A stretch of DNA of 64,000 bases from Balneolaceae bacterium (GCA_007693395.1 REDS01000117.1:1-64000), one strand, 5' to 3'; positions 8,950 to 18,696 are shown, counted from the first letter of the stretch. Made by a program: numbers and translations. The notes: generated by a model from the letters alone, not told the origin.

Positions 8950-11460
8950 TTAATCATGCATCATTTTCTTATCCTCAAGTAGCTGAACCATTGCCGGCAG
9001 AAATGTAAGCGCTGTGAAAAGCGTCATCCCGATTCCCACTACGGCCATTACACCAATTGACTGCAATCCCGGATGGTTTGTAAAGAGCAAACCTGCAAAA
9101 CCCATCATTGTGGTAAATGAACCTATTGTTATGTGCTGACCTGTGCTTCTTAGCACTTCCCACATATTTTGCCTGCCTTCATCCCTAAAACGGTGAGCCA
9201 AATGAACACCATTATCGCAGCCTATTCCCAACACGGCCGGTAACACTACAAGATTATAGAAATTAAATTTCAGGCCAAAAATCAACATCACCCCAAACAA
9301 CCAAATCAGCCCTATTATCAACGGTATAAGCGCGATCATTGCCCAGCGAAGGTTCCCAAATGAGAGATAGATGAAAATAAATACAATTATAAATGTAGCC
9401 ACTACCATGTACGGGCTCTCAGCTCGCATTAACTCCAGCATGGAAGCAGCAACAATAGAGGTACTGGCTGCATGATAAACACGGCCATTTGAAAGCACTA
9501 TTTCCGATATCTCATCTTTAAATGCTATGGATCTGAGGCCATCAGATAAACTTTGGTTTGGATAGACTATCACAAAACGCCCTATTTCACCATCGCGTGT
9601 AGTAAAGCGATTTTTCAGAAAATCGGGGATGAGGTTTTCATCCAAAGGTTCGGTGGTTTGAGATCCGCGGCGAAGAATATCAAGCGTTTCGCTCTCCTGC
9701 CCAACTATAAAACTATTCTGAAGCAGGCGCCTTACCTCCGCAATATAACTGAGTTTTTCATTGGCAAGTACTTCAGTCGGCGGGAAGCGTTCTTGAAGAG
9801 CTTCAACATCGAGAATCATGGTTTCAGGGTTTGATTGCTTTCTTTCCCGTAATATTTCCAGAATCTCAAACACATCATCATCATTATCTGCAATGATGTA
9901 CGCAGGGTTTCGTCTTGAGCTCTCATCCACACCCCTCGTAAATTCCCGAAACTGTTCGAACTCTTCGAATACCGGTTCAAGGTTACTGAACTGATATTCA
10001 AACCTCAGATTCCACGAAAGGGATAAAACAATCACTGAAATCAACACACCAAAAATTACAATCATGCGAGAGAAGGGGTATCTTTGAATAACCGGTTCAA
10101 GAACAAGATCGTCCGATCGTTTAATGAGTAATATCCACCGCCAGCGATCAAAAATCACCAATAAAGCCGGCAGTATAAAGAGCATAGCAAAAAGAGCAAG
10201 AAGTATCCCTGTACCGGCAATAAACCCGAATTCTGAAAAACCTCTGAAATCTGCAAAAACAAGAATAAACAGAGCAGATGCAGTTGTTACAGCACTTACA
10301 AAAATTGCTGTTCCTGTTTTTTGATATGCCTGTAACACACTCTGTTCAACATCCTCACCGGATGCCCTGAACTCTATGTAGCGTGCATAAAAGTGAATGC
10401 CGTAATCTATACCAAGGCCGAACAAGATTACAAATAGCACAGAAGTCATTGTATTCAGCACACCGAGATATGCGTAGGTTATGCCAAAAGTCCACATCAG
10501 GCTGATCACAAGGGGTATCCCTATAATGAGAATGGGAACCGGCATACGGATAATGTGCTGAAAAAGTGAATGGCGCTGTTTGTTGCTTGCTCCTCTGCGG
10601 TAGTTTATCAGTTTTTTGATCCAGAAATAGAGCATCACCAGCAAAATTACACTGCTTATTCCAAGCGCAAAGCTGTTAAAAACATCATCCATAATAGATT
10701 CGAATTCATTAAGATGACGCTTCAGCCTGCCGCCAAACTGCACTTCCATTTCGGGATGAAATGATGCGGGATCCATTCTTTCAATAAACCTTCCGTACTC
10801 TTCGAACATATCCTCCAGGTAACGAATATCACTTTGCGACCCGGTTGGGAAGAGTGTAAGTATTACTAAAGTGCTGTCGTCGCTGGCAGGAAATTCCGGG
10901 GGTATCAAGTCATCATAACTGTCCTGAAATCGGTCTATATTTCTCTCTTCCTGCTCTTCATCATCAAAATCGTCGAAAAAATCAACGAAAAACGGGTTTG
11001 CTTCCTGTCTTGCAATTTCAATTTCATCTTCCAAAAACCCAATGATCTCCCGAAGTTCTTCGGTAGTAGCCAGGTATAGGGCATTATCTTTCAGAATTTC
11101 CGTATCCCGCCTGAACTCTGCCCGGTTAAAGAAATAGATATCCCGGCGTGGGTAGAAAAGCTTGAGACTCTCTTCGGCAAGCAGTTCAGCAAATGCAACA
11201 TTGGCTTCAAAGTCGGGCGATTGTATGGCTACCCTCATTTCAGTCTCACCGCCAACCTGTTCCTGAAGCTGTTTCAGTGCCTGCACATTGGGGTGTGTAT
11301 CCGGCAAAAGGTTTGCGATGTCTGTATCAACGGTTAGCTTAACCGCAAAACTCCCGGCAAAAATGGCGAGGGCAACAGCCACGGAAACAACCCAGAACGG
11401 ATGACGAATGTTGAACTGAACTATCGGCTGAAGGAAACTAATAATTTTATGCATGTACAA
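8950..11460 (-). CDS. MMPL/RND superfamily exporter (hydrophobe exporter-like)
   Basis: An 836-aa integral membrane protein with the two-fold RND layout: TM1, a large periplasmic loop, five TMs, then the same again. The proton-relay-like motifs in the fourth helix of each half are GLGIDYGIHFYARY and GIGCDNGVHLAHRF, as in MMPL/HpnN/'predicted exporter' proteins rather than AcrB. Substrates in this family are usually lipids or hydrophobic molecules. The acidic segment FFDDFDDEEQEE in the first loop is unusual. A second ATG (MHK) two codons after the annotated one is an equally good start. It heads an operon with recO and htrA. There is no adjacent periplasmic adaptor gene, which fits the MMPL type. 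Confidence 0.88.
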   Translation of the reverse strand: MYMHKIISFLQPIVQFNIRHPFWVVSVAVALAIFAGSFAVKLTVDTDIANLLPDTHPNVQALKQLQEQVGGETEMRVAIQSPDFEANVAFAELLAEESLKLFYPRRDIYFFNRAEFRRDTEILKDNALYLATTEELREIIGFLEDEIEIARQEANPFFVDFFDDFDDEEQEERNIDRFQDSYDDLIPPEFPASDDSTLVILTLFPTGSQSDIRYLEDMFEEYGRFIERMDPASFHPEMEVQFGGRLKRHLNEFESIMDDVFNSFALGISSVILLVMLYFWIKKLINYRRGASNKQRHSLFQHIIRMPVPILIIGIPLVISLMWTFGITYAYLGVLNTMTSVLFVILFGLGIDYGIHFYARYIEFRASGEDVEQSVLQAYQKTGTAIFVSAVTTASALFILVFADFRGFSEFGFIAGTGILLALFAMLFILPALLVIFDRWRWILLIKRSDDLVLEPVIQRYPFSRMIVIFGVLISVIVLSLSWNLRFEYQFSNLEPVFEEFEQFREFTRGVDESSRRNPAYIIADNDDDVFEILEILRERKQSNPETMILDVEALQERFPPTEVLANEKLSYIAEVRRLLQNSFIVGQESETLDILRRGSQTTEPLDENLIPDFLKNRFTTRDGEIGRFVIVYPNQSLSDGLRSIAFKDEISEIVLSNGRVYHAASTSIVAASMLELMRAESPYMVVATFIIVFIFIYLSFGNLRWAMIALIPLIIGLIWLFGVMLIFGLKFNFYNLVVLPAVLGIGCDNGVHLAHRFRDEGRQNMWEVLRSTGQHITIGSFTTMMGFAGLLFTNHPGLQSIGVMAVVGIGMTLFTALTFLPAMVQLLEDKKMMHD

Positions 11461-11655
11461 ACTGTAGAATCTTGGTAAATGATGTAAGATAAGCTTTTTA
11501 GCTCAAAATAAAGTTCAGGGAAACAACTTATTACGTAGCAACGGCATTCACCGGGCAGATGATTTTTTTAAATACCGGCGGTGTATTTTGAGTAAAAATT
11601 CAACATCAAGTTAACTGAATGATCTGTATTTTATTTTGATATAAGATTTAGACGC

Positions 11656-12159
11656 ATGAACATGGCAGAATCATTTCGGGGAATGAAAATAATCGGGATA
11701 ATCCTGATTATTTATGCTGCACTTGTTGCAACACACGAGGGAGAGTTTTGGCCATTCAGTATCTACCCGATGTTTTCGCAGGCTGGCAATCCGTGGACCC
11801 GGGCTATGGTGTTGGATGTAACCGATCTGCCTGATGAGATCATTTGGCAGGAACATCAACTGGATCAAAAAATTGCCCCTCCGGTACCGTTACGTTCCAT
11901 TGGCGTTGACCAGATCGACTATTCCAATTTTATATCGAAAACTGATGAGTGGACTCCTACCCGGCTGGATGCTTTACGGCAAATGCTTGGCCCCGGCAAC
12001 ATACAAGAGAGGAGCTGGATGGCAGCCAAAGTACATGGTACACTTGTTGGTGAAGATTCTGTTATGGTAACCATTCAACCCTTTTTGCTGATAACTGCAG
12101 ATTCGGTTTATACCAATCCCAATCTGCCATCTGCTCATTATCAAAAAAAGGTTCGGTGA
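11656..12159 (+). CDS. Unknown single-TM protein with W-P-x3-Y-P-x-F motif, partner of HTTM-like protein
   Basis: 167 aa. One N-terminal hydrophobic helix (about residues 11-25) is followed at once by GEFWPFSIYPMFS, then a soluble, mostly beta part. No known domain is recognised. The motif W-P-x3-[YF]-P-x-F, just outside the helix, recurs in the other small protein of this region (14159-14656, PWPAFVFPGF), and each is paired with an HTTM-like membrane protein. The stop is one base before the start of the next gene, so the two are co-transcribed and probably act together. The first ATG is used; MAESF at residue 3 is an alternative. Confidence 0.7.
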   Translation: MNMAESFRGMKIIGIILIIYAALVATHEGEFWPFSIYPMFSQAGNPWTRAMVLDVTDLPDEIIWQEHQLDQKIAPPVPLRSIGVDQIDYSNFISKTDEWTPTRLDALRQMLGPGNIQERSWMAAKVHGTLVGEDSVMVTIQPFLLITADSVYTNPNLPSAHYQKKVR

Positions 12160-12160
12160 G

Positions 12161-13051
12161 ATGACCTGGATTTCGTCCATAACACGAGGGTTGTTTGAGC
12201 CGGAACGTAACACTTCACCCGGTGAGTTATGGTTTTTTAAATTTTTCGAACTCTTTGTGGTTTGTTATACCATCTACTACGTTTGGAAATGGGGGTGGTA
12301 TACACAGCTTAGGAACGTTGAGGTGGTGCTGCCGCTGGGCCTTGCCAACTATTTGGATGTTTCACTTTTTTTTGATCACTACCTCGCCCTGATTAATGCA
12401 GCCATCATAACCCTGCTCATTACTCTTTGTTTCCTCAGAAAAGGCCCTAAATGGCTCTATATGGTTGTTTTGGTTCTTTTTCACCTTCAACATGTAATAC
12501 GCTTTTCACAGGGTGAAATACCTCACAGCCAGCACCTAATCGGTATGTCTGTTTTTTGCTTCGCAATTGGGGCGTGGTTCTTTCCCAGCCTCAAGCAGAT
12601 GCCCCGGTTTGTGATGGGGGCTATCATCTTTTTCATTGGGCTGGGTTACACGTCAGCTTTCTTCTCAAAACTGATTGGTACAGGCATAAACTGGTACGAT
12701 GGCAGGCACTTGTGGTTATGGATAAGCGAAAAAAGTATCGACATTCTTTCCCGCGAAGGTGTATACAGCCCTAACTTTTTACAACAACTGGCACTGAACA
12801 GCACTTCCATTGCCTCAGTAATTTTACTGATTGGCTGGTTTACTGAACTGATTGGTTTTACGATGTGGTGGCATAAGTTACGCCCATATACCACCACACT
12901 TCTTATCGGCATGCATTTCGGTATTACGCTTACCATGAACATTCGGTTTGATGCATTTGTGATTCAACTGATACTCGTTGGTTTTCCCTGGTATCTTCTG
13001 ATTGACAATTTGGTGAAATCGGCACCGCCATGGCTCCAAAAAATTATCTGA
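12161..13051 (+). CDS. HTTM-like (vitamin K carboxylase N-domain-like) membrane protein
   Basis: 296 aa with about seven hydrophobic helices. It resembles the HTTM domain of vitamin-K-dependent gamma-carboxylase homologues: an aromatic-rich first helix, FFSKLIGTGINW, a conserved TELIGF helix with a buried Glu, and HFGITLTMNIRFDAF followed by a short closing helix. The last two blocks align with those of the convergent 359-aa protein (HFSTMMTLNIAFLPNF). It lacks the luminal carboxylase domain, so enzymatic carboxylation is not implied. It lies 1 bp after its small partner gene. Its role is unknown; many bacterial HTTM proteins have no assigned substrate. Confidence 0.65.
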   Translation: MTWISSITRGLFEPERNTSPGELWFFKFFELFVVCYTIYYVWKWGWYTQLRNVEVVLPLGLANYLDVSLFFDHYLALINAAIITLLITLCFLRKGPKWLYMVVLVLFHLQHVIRFSQGEIPHSQHLIGMSVFCFAIGAWFFPSLKQMPRFVMGAIIFFIGLGYTSAFFSKLIGTGINWYDGRHLWLWISEKSIDILSREGVYSPNFLQQLALNSTSIASVILLIGWFTELIGFTMWWHKLRPYTTTLLIGMHFGITLTMNIRFDAFVIQLILVGFPWYLLIDNLVKSAPPWLQKII

Positions 13052-13075
13052 CACTCCGTTCATTTAGTAGTGCCA

Positions 13076-14155
13076 TTACCATTTTTTTACCCCTATAAAG
13101 AGAACAAATACAAAAGCTGCGGTTACAAGCACAAATTCGTGAAACATCAGATCAGTCTGGCTGAGAGTGATATTCCGACTGCTGAGCCACTTTAGAGGCA
13201 GAAAAATCAATAAAACCAGCCCGGAAAAAAGAATGACTGCACGTTTACCCGATTTAATACCGGTTATCCCGCTAAAGCGAACATACTGAGACCGTATGGC
13301 TGAGTAAACGTTTTCCCAATTTAAAAAAACAGCATAGGCCAGAAAGTTTGGCAGAAAAGCGATGTTAAGAGTCATCATTGTGGAGAAATGAAATACCACT
13401 GCAAATCCCACAAACAGCCGAAACCATGATGCTTTAAAGAGAGCTGCGATGAATCCTATCTCGAAAAGAATGGTGAGCCAGTCGAGCATTTCCCAGAAAA
13501 CAACGTTATTAAAACCAACAGCCCAACCAGCCAGCAGTGCCTGCCGCTCTCTGATAAAAAACTGATTGAATAAATGGCCCTGAGCGGCCTGTGTTGAGGG
13601 ATCGAGCCAGCCTCCCAATATCTTCGGGAAACCTGCAGTAAACATCATAAAAGCCACAAAAAGAGCAAGAAGTGTTAATGGCCAGCTCTCCGGGTTCCTT
13701 GTTTTCTTCTTTCGCATGGAATCAACTGAGTACGCATAACCCCAATTGCTAAATGCCATAATAATTGGCACTAACGGCACTACAATCTCATGATTCACTT
13801 TCCCGATACTATATATAAATCCCTGAAGAATCAGAATTGAAATTCCTGTTATGAGTGATGCCCACTTTGTAAAATAACCGGCCAGCATCGCGAAAAGAGA
13901 GATAACCAGAATAGTGTGAACCAGCTGGAAAAAAACCAAAGGCGGAAATCCATCAAAAATACGTAATGGCCCCGGTGATGGCGCGTAAAAATGGTTCGGG
14001 AGTGATGCAAGAAAACCAAAGTGCCCCATGCCCATACCAGGAATTAAGAACAAAAGAATGAAGAGAGAGGCGAAAATGCGAAACAGTGCAAGCCCCTCCG
14101 CTGAGACGGTAAATGAGTTAAAAATCCAGTTATCGAAACGTTGTTTAAAACTCAT
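13076..14155 (-). CDS. HTTM-domain membrane protein, paralogue of the convergent neighbour
   Basis: 359 aa, about eight or nine hydrophobic helices. The opening FTVSAEGLALFRIFASLFILLFL is the classic HTTM start (ALALFRIxxG). Later blocks TAGFPKILGGW, TILFEIGFIAALF and HFSTMMTLNIAF correspond to those of the 296-aa protein. The C-terminus extends beyond that paralogue by two further hydrophobic segments. Three bases separate it from its upstream small partner gene. It converges on the other pair with only 24 bp between stop codons and no terminator hairpin visible, so the two transcripts may overlap. Confidence 0.72.
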   Translation of the reverse strand: MSFKQRFDNWIFNSFTVSAEGLALFRIFASLFILLFLIPGMGMGHFGFLASLPNHFYAPSPGPLRIFDGFPPLVFFQLVHTILVISLFAMLAGYFTKWASLITGISILILQGFIYSIGKVNHEIVVPLVPIIMAFSNWGYAYSVDSMRKKKTRNPESWPLTLLALFVAFMMFTAGFPKILGGWLDPSTQAAQGHLFNQFFIRERQALLAGWAVGFNNVVFWEMLDWLTILFEIGFIAALFKASWFRLFVGFAVVFHFSTMMTLNIAFLPNFLAYAVFLNWENVYSAIRSQYVRFSGITGIKSGKRAVILFSGLVLLIFLPLKWLSSRNITLSQTDLMFHEFVLVTAAFVFVLFIGVKKW

Positions 14156-14158
14156 ATA

Positions 14159-14656
14159 TCAGAATTGAAGGCTAATCCGGCCGGTTTCCAAGGCCATATC
14201 GAGAACGGTTCCCTCTTCGGTTTGGCGATAGTATTCCGTCAGTTCTATAATGTGCATCGTATTTGGAGAAAAACCGGCAATCTCTGTTGCTCTTATATGG
14301 AGCCATGCCCGGCCTTCATCAGAAATTTGTTGAACCGCTTCATCACCCGAAAAATGTGTTCGTATAAATCCGGGAATTTGTGAGAGTGGTATTTCCGGGA
14401 AAAATTCCTGAGGAGACATATCGAGCGAGCGCTGACGATGCAGGGTTTCTACATCAATTACCGTTCTTTTTATTTCAAATCCGTCATCATAAACATGCAC
14501 ACTTTTAAAACCGGGAAATACAAATGCCGGCCACGGTTCAGCATCGTAATAACCAACAATTCCAACAATTGCATACTGCAAGGGAAGGTATATAAGCGCG
14601 CAAATAAACAGAGTTCGAACGGCCTTACGGTTCATTCTATTACCGATTTTTAGCAA
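14159..14656 (-). CDS. Unknown single-TM protein with W-P-x3-F-P-x-F motif, partner of HTTM protein
   Basis: 165 aa from the ORF-track TTG; the internal ATG at 14635 (MNRKAVRTL) is the likelier start, giving 158 aa. One hydrophobic helix (LFICALIYLPLQYAIVGIVG) is followed by AEPWPAFVFPGF, the same post-helix motif as in the 167-aa protein at 11656. The remainder is soluble, with mixed strands and helices and no catalytic motif that I recognise. It is the upstream gene of the second HTTM pair. The matching size, order and motif show that the two pairs descend from one module despite low overall identity. Confidence 0.68.
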   Translation of the reverse strand: MLKIGNRMNRKAVRTLFICALIYLPLQYAIVGIVGYYDAEPWPAFVFPGFKSVHVYDDGFEIKRTVIDVETLHRQRSLDMSPQEFFPEIPLSQIPGFIRTHFSGDEAVQQISDEGRAWLHIRATEIAGFSPNTMHIIELTEYYRQTEEGTVLDMALETGRISLQF

Positions 14657-14691
14657 TGATTGATAGCATCAATTAACGAGCGGTAATTTAT

Positions 14692-14699
14692 TATCTTTG
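14692..14699 (+). promoter_or_regulatory. Bacteroidota-type -7 promoter element TATCTTTG
   Basis: An exact match to TAnnTTTG, the sigma-70-family -7 element used by Bacteroidota, placed 22 bases before the GTG and 43 before the ATG of the glycosyltransferase gene. No clear -33 TTTG accompanies it. Confidence 0.55.
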
Positions 14700-14720
14700 C
14701 ATTGAAAACTGAAATAAATC

Positions 14721-15851
14721 GTGCCGCTTCAAACTGATTGCATGGGCTCTGTACTGCACTACAAAACAAACTTCCTCAACAGGTCAGAAACATTTATCCA
14801 TCGGCTTGTAAGCAATCATCAAAGGTATGAACCGGCGGCACTCTGTTACAAAAAGCTTCATTTTTGTGATGGTTTACCTGTTCATGAAGTTCCGGATACT
14901 TTTTACCAAAAAACAGTCAATTCAGCAGCTTTTCATCTGAACCGTCCCCTCCCTTTCTATAAAAAAACCGTGCGGGAACAGAAACCGGATATTATTCATG
15001 CGCACTTTGGATATGATGCATACAAAATGTTTGCCATTGCCAGGGCTGAAGTAATTCCACTCGTGGTGAGCTTTTATGGCTCGGATGTTTCTCGCCTTCC
15101 CGGAGAATTCGGTTGGAAGAAACGCTACAAGAAGCTGGCACACTGCGGAGCCCGATTTATAGCTGCTTCGGATTTCATGAAGAGGCAATTAATTAGCCTT
15201 GGATTCCCATCAGAGAAAATTAGCGTAATCCATTTTGGGTTGGATTTAGAATTGCTGCCATATCAAACAAAAGCCTTCAGCAAACTGAACATTCTTATGG
15301 CTGGCAGGCTGGTTGAAAAAAAAGGATTTGAGTACGCTTTACAAGCTGTTGCTTTGTTAAAGTTGAAGGGTGTGGAGCTGCCAGTTACCCTTTTTGGAGA
15401 TGGCCCGTTGCTTTCAACCCTCAAAACGTTAGCAAAAAGGAGTGGTATTGATTCACAGATTACCTTTAAGGGATTTCAACCTGTTGAAGAGATTGTAAAC
15501 GCGCATAAAAATCACTCCCTCTTTCTGGCTCCGAGTGTTACTGCCACTGATGGCGATATGGAAGGCCTGCCAAACACTATTCTTGAAGCAATGGCGTCAG
15601 GTACACCGGTAATTGCTACAAAACATGCCGCAATTCCAGAGGCAATTACACATCAAAAATCAGGCTTTTTGGTTGATGAAAGAGATACAGAGGGGATCGC
15701 CAACACTATTTCAGAGATTATAAGGGGCAGCCATGACCTGACAAAAATTGCTGAATATGCCCGGCTTGAAATAGAAAAAAATTTCGTTATCAAAAAAATG
15801 GTGAATCAGGTTGAAGATGTTTATGACAGAGTAAAAAGAGAGTGGGTTTGA
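14721..15851 (+). CDS. Glycosyltransferase family 4
   Basis: A GT-B fold enzyme of 376 aa. The N-terminal domain starts with SETFIHRLV, typical of GT4 enzymes. The C-terminal domain carries the sugar-nucleotide site EGLPNTILEAMASGTPVIA with the family E-x7-E pair, preceded by the AGRLVEKKGFEYAL segment. It would transfer a sugar to a lipid-linked or surface glycan. The ORF-track start is a GTG at 14721; the ATG at 14742 (MGSVLHYK) fits the family better, though neither has a good Shine-Dalgarno sequence. It converges on the flippase/GT operon with 6 bp between stops. Donor and acceptor cannot be told from sequence. Confidence 0.88.
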   Translation: MPLQTDCMGSVLHYKTNFLNRSETFIHRLVSNHQRYEPAALCYKKLHFCDGLPVHEVPDTFYQKTVNSAAFHLNRPLPFYKKTVREQKPDIIHAHFGYDAYKMFAIARAEVIPLVVSFYGSDVSRLPGEFGWKKRYKKLAHCGARFIAASDFMKRQLISLGFPSEKISVIHFGLDLELLPYQTKAFSKLNILMAGRLVEKKGFEYALQAVALLKLKGVELPVTLFGDGPLLSTLKTLAKRSGIDSQITFKGFQPVEEIVNAHKNHSLFLAPSVTATDGDMEGLPNTILEAMASGTPVIATKHAAIPEAITHQKSGFLVDERDTEGIANTISEIIRGSHDLTKIAEYARLEIEKNFVIKKMVNQVEDVYDRVKREWV

Positions 15852-15857
15852 TTCCGC

Positions 15858-17372
15858 CTATCTAAGAAACTTTAGTGACAGCCAATCCCGAAGTTTTACC
15901 CAATCACTCTTCGTTATTATCCCAATAACTGTGGCTGTAAGTACAAATAAAATCAAATAGGTAAAAAGGGAAAATAGTAAACCGGTTAACACATTTTCTG
16001 CCGCTATAAATGTTACACGGCTATACCAAACCGGAATAGCAGTGATACCAGCTATAAACAGAACTTTGCTGTAAAAAGAGAAAGGCAGAACTTTTCTTGC
16101 CGGTAGCTGCATATGGCCTCCAATACGCCGGAGAGTAATAAGCCAGTTATAGAAATTGGCAATAAACGTTCCTGCCGCAGTACCAATAATTCCGAAATAA
16201 ATTGTGAGAGGAATACTCAAAATGATGTTGGCTGTAACAAGATTCAGGCTGAGATAAAACACCCCTTTAGTATCACCAAATGCCTGTAAAATGCTGCCAT
16301 AGTTGGTTACACGCAGAAGTACAATCAGATTAAAAATCTGGAATGGAATCACTGAGTTTCTGTAATCAGTACCTTCTGACTCAGCCACAATTGCAATCAA
16401 ATCAGAAGCGATGATGATGGAAGCTATGGTAAGCGGAACCACGAGCAGGCTCACTTTTTCTACTGCTTTATACCACAGCGCAAGCAGCTCTTCGCGCTTG
16501 TCTTCCAGCTGAAAAGCAACATACCGGCTGATTAAAACCGTACCAACCGCAAACGGGATTACCCTAATGATGGGCACCTCCTGTGCACCAATGGTGTATT
16601 CGGCATAGGCAGCGGCCGGGAGTAAAATGGAAACCACAAACTTGTCGGTATAGCGGTTAATTTTATTTACTAAGGACGATAAACCGAGTGGAATTGCAAA
16701 ATGAGCCTGCTGCCTGATGGTTATACCGGAATCTGCCATTTCACCTTCAGGCAGAACTATTCTCATCCAGATCCAGGAACCAACAAACCGTACCACTGCA
16801 TAAAATGTAAGCCCATATATAGCTGTTTCAAGGCCAAAGCCAAGGGCAAGCGGGCCAACAAGGCATGCCAGTGTTAACAGGCTTGTTATCATTTCGTACC
16901 ACGCTGAATCTTTTTGCCTGTCAAGCGCCAGCAAAATATTGGTGACGGGCCAGGTTGGCACTTCGAGAAGAACTACAAGTGCCATAAACGGCAATAAATA
17001 TTGAATCTGAGCTATACTTTCTGCATCCCAATGGGGTAAAAGTGCCGGTGCAATCTGGCTGATCCCAATAACGATGAGACCTGCAATAATAGCAGTAGCT
17101 CCAAGTATAGCGGTTGTTTGCATCACAAATCCTCTCCTTGCGCTACCTGAAACGCGTTCAAAGTAATAGAAAACGCTATCCGGAAAACCCAGTGTGGCGA
17201 TATTTCTTGCTACTTCATGTATCATCAACAGATAACCGATAATCGCAAAATCGGTTTTTGAGAGAATCTGAATAGTCGCGATTACAATGGCAAGATCAAT
17301 GAAGGTGGTAACAATTCGTGCGAAAACCACCACCCCTGTTTTTTCAGTGAGATTTGATGATTTGTCAGCCAT
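15858..17372 (-). CDS. Polysaccharide/oligosaccharide flippase (MOP superfamily, Wzx-like)
   Basis: 504 aa with about 14 predicted membrane helices and almost no soluble domain, the MOP-exporter layout of Wzx-type flippases. N-terminal VVFARIVTTFIDLAIVIATIQILSKTDFA and the internal repeat around NKINRYTDKFVVS are characteristic. It would move an undecaprenyl-linked glycan across the inner membrane. It overlaps the upstream glycosyltransferase by 8 bp, so the two are translationally coupled. No polymerase (Wzy) or ligase is in the cluster. Confidence 0.82.
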   Translation of the reverse strand: MADKSSNLTEKTGVVVFARIVTTFIDLAIVIATIQILSKTDFAIIGYLLMIHEVARNIATLGFPDSVFYYFERVSGSARRGFVMQTTAILGATAIIAGLIVIGISQIAPALLPHWDAESIAQIQYLLPFMALVVLLEVPTWPVTNILLALDRQKDSAWYEMITSLLTLACLVGPLALGFGLETAIYGLTFYAVVRFVGSWIWMRIVLPEGEMADSGITIRQQAHFAIPLGLSSLVNKINRYTDKFVVSILLPAAAYAEYTIGAQEVPIIRVIPFAVGTVLISRYVAFQLEDKREELLALWYKAVEKVSLLVVPLTIASIIIASDLIAIVAESEGTDYRNSVIPFQIFNLIVLLRVTNYGSILQAFGDTKGVFYLSLNLVTANIILSIPLTIYFGIIGTAAGTFIANFYNWLITLRRIGGHMQLPARKVLPFSFYSKVLFIAGITAIPVWYSRVTFIAAENVLTGLLFSLFTYLILFVLTATVIGIITKSDWVKLRDWLSLKFLR

Positions 17373-18648
17373 TTTCTAAAACTTCGTCAAAAATAGAAGC
17401 GAGCTGTTTTGTGGTTTGATTTGCCTCGTAAATTCCCCTGTCGGGCAGGATAGATTCGGGCATGAAAAGTGAGTTGCTTCTGTTCTCTTTTTCAATTGAA
17501 AACGACTCTAAAAGTGCAGCGATTTCCATTTTCTCTCCGGGATGGACCTGTACTCCGGCCTTAGTTCTCATGATGATATCAGCCACTTCCGGGTTTGGTA
17601 CGATAGAAAAAATCGGGGTATGAACAGAAAGATAATCCCACAGTTTCGCTGGAATTACCTCTTCTCTTTTCTCATCAGTACTGAGCAACAGAATATCTGC
17701 ATGTTTCAAAACCTGGCCTTTTTTTTCGGGTTCAACCGGTTCATGAAACGTAAAATTCTGAAGTAAACCAGCATCTGTTATCATGTTCATGTTTGGCTTA
17801 TCCGGTTTTCCAAAGCTGTGAATTTTAATTCTTTTTGAAGCTTCAGAATTTTTTTTCTGCAAAATTTTAAGTGCCTTCACAATAGGTTTTACCGGACTCA
17901 GCCTTCTAAATTGACCAAAGAAAATCATGTTTAAACTTTCAGAGTCAATATCAGCATCCCATTCATCAACCTCTGTATCAGAAATTGTATTGGCGTAAGA
18001 ATTGTAGATGGTGGCTGTTTTTTCTTCCGGTAGATTATAAAATTCAGAGTATAAATATTCTGTCAGCAAGGCTGTAAAAATCAACTTATTAGCAGAATGA
18101 ATAATGCGTTTTTCAATCTCCATGTCAACGCCTTCAGAGAATGACGACCGATTGCGGAGCGGTAATTTCGAGAGCGTCCACGGGTCTCTGAAATCGGCAA
18201 TAAAGGGAATTTCAAGCGCCCTGGATAGTTTTTCTCCCAACCATAGTGATGACCATGGATCGCCCGTCGCCCAAATCAAATCCGGTTGTACATTAGTTAC
18301 TCTCTTTTTGATAGATAAGTATTTAGTAAGAAACAGGAATAACCATGTATCCATGGGTGTATGTTTGTCTATCCAATCGAGTAAATACTGCCCTTTTAAA
18401 GATTTTTTCTCTCCTTCTGGTGATGGTTTTTTAACTGTTTGATCAAAAGGAGCTTGAACCGTAATAATTTCAATTCCCTCGAGCAGTTCTTTTTCATTTT
18501 CAGTCATAGATACTCCGGGCGTACCAATCGTAACAATAACCGGTTCATAGCCATAATCGCGCAAATGAATGGCAAATTTGAAGGGCCTCTGGGAGCCAAC
18601 GCGTCTTCTGGGCACAAAGTAGGGAGCTATCATTAACACTTTTTTCAT
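17365..18648 (-). CDS. Glycosyltransferase, GT-B fold (family 4-like)
   Basis: 427 aa. The N-terminus MKKVLMIAPYFVPRRRVGSQRP is a Rossmann start with the glycine-rich acceptor loop common in GT4 enzymes that begin with 'PPxxxxGxxR'. The middle has ATGDPWSS and FIADFRDPW, and the C-terminal half has MIFFGQFRRLSPVKPI, LLLSTDEKREEVIPAKLWDYL and a gap-closing helix. The usual E-x7-E is replaced by a EEVIPAKLWDYL-type site, seen in some exopolysaccharide transferases. It sits between a GT-A-like gene (48 bp upstream) and the flippase it overlaps. Confidence 0.8.
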   Translation of the reverse strand: MKKVLMIAPYFVPRRRVGSQRPFKFAIHLRDYGYEPVIVTIGTPGVSMTENEKELLEGIEIITVQAPFDQTVKKPSPEGEKKSLKGQYLLDWIDKHTPMDTWLFLFLTKYLSIKKRVTNVQPDLIWATGDPWSSLWLGEKLSRALEIPFIADFRDPWTLSKLPLRNRSSFSEGVDMEIEKRIIHSANKLIFTALLTEYLYSEFYNLPEEKTATIYNSYANTISDTEVDEWDADIDSESLNMIFFGQFRRLSPVKPIVKALKILQKKNSEASKRIKIHSFGKPDKPNMNMITDAGLLQNFTFHEPVEPEKKGQVLKHADILLLSTDEKREEVIPAKLWDYLSVHTPIFSIVPNPEVADIIMRTKAGVQVHPGEKMEIAALLESFSIEKENRSNSLFMPESILPDRGIYEANQTTKQLASIFDEVLENG

Positions 18649-18696
18649 AAAGTTGAAGTGTCTTTTATTGACGCTTTAAATAAAAAAATTGAGCAA

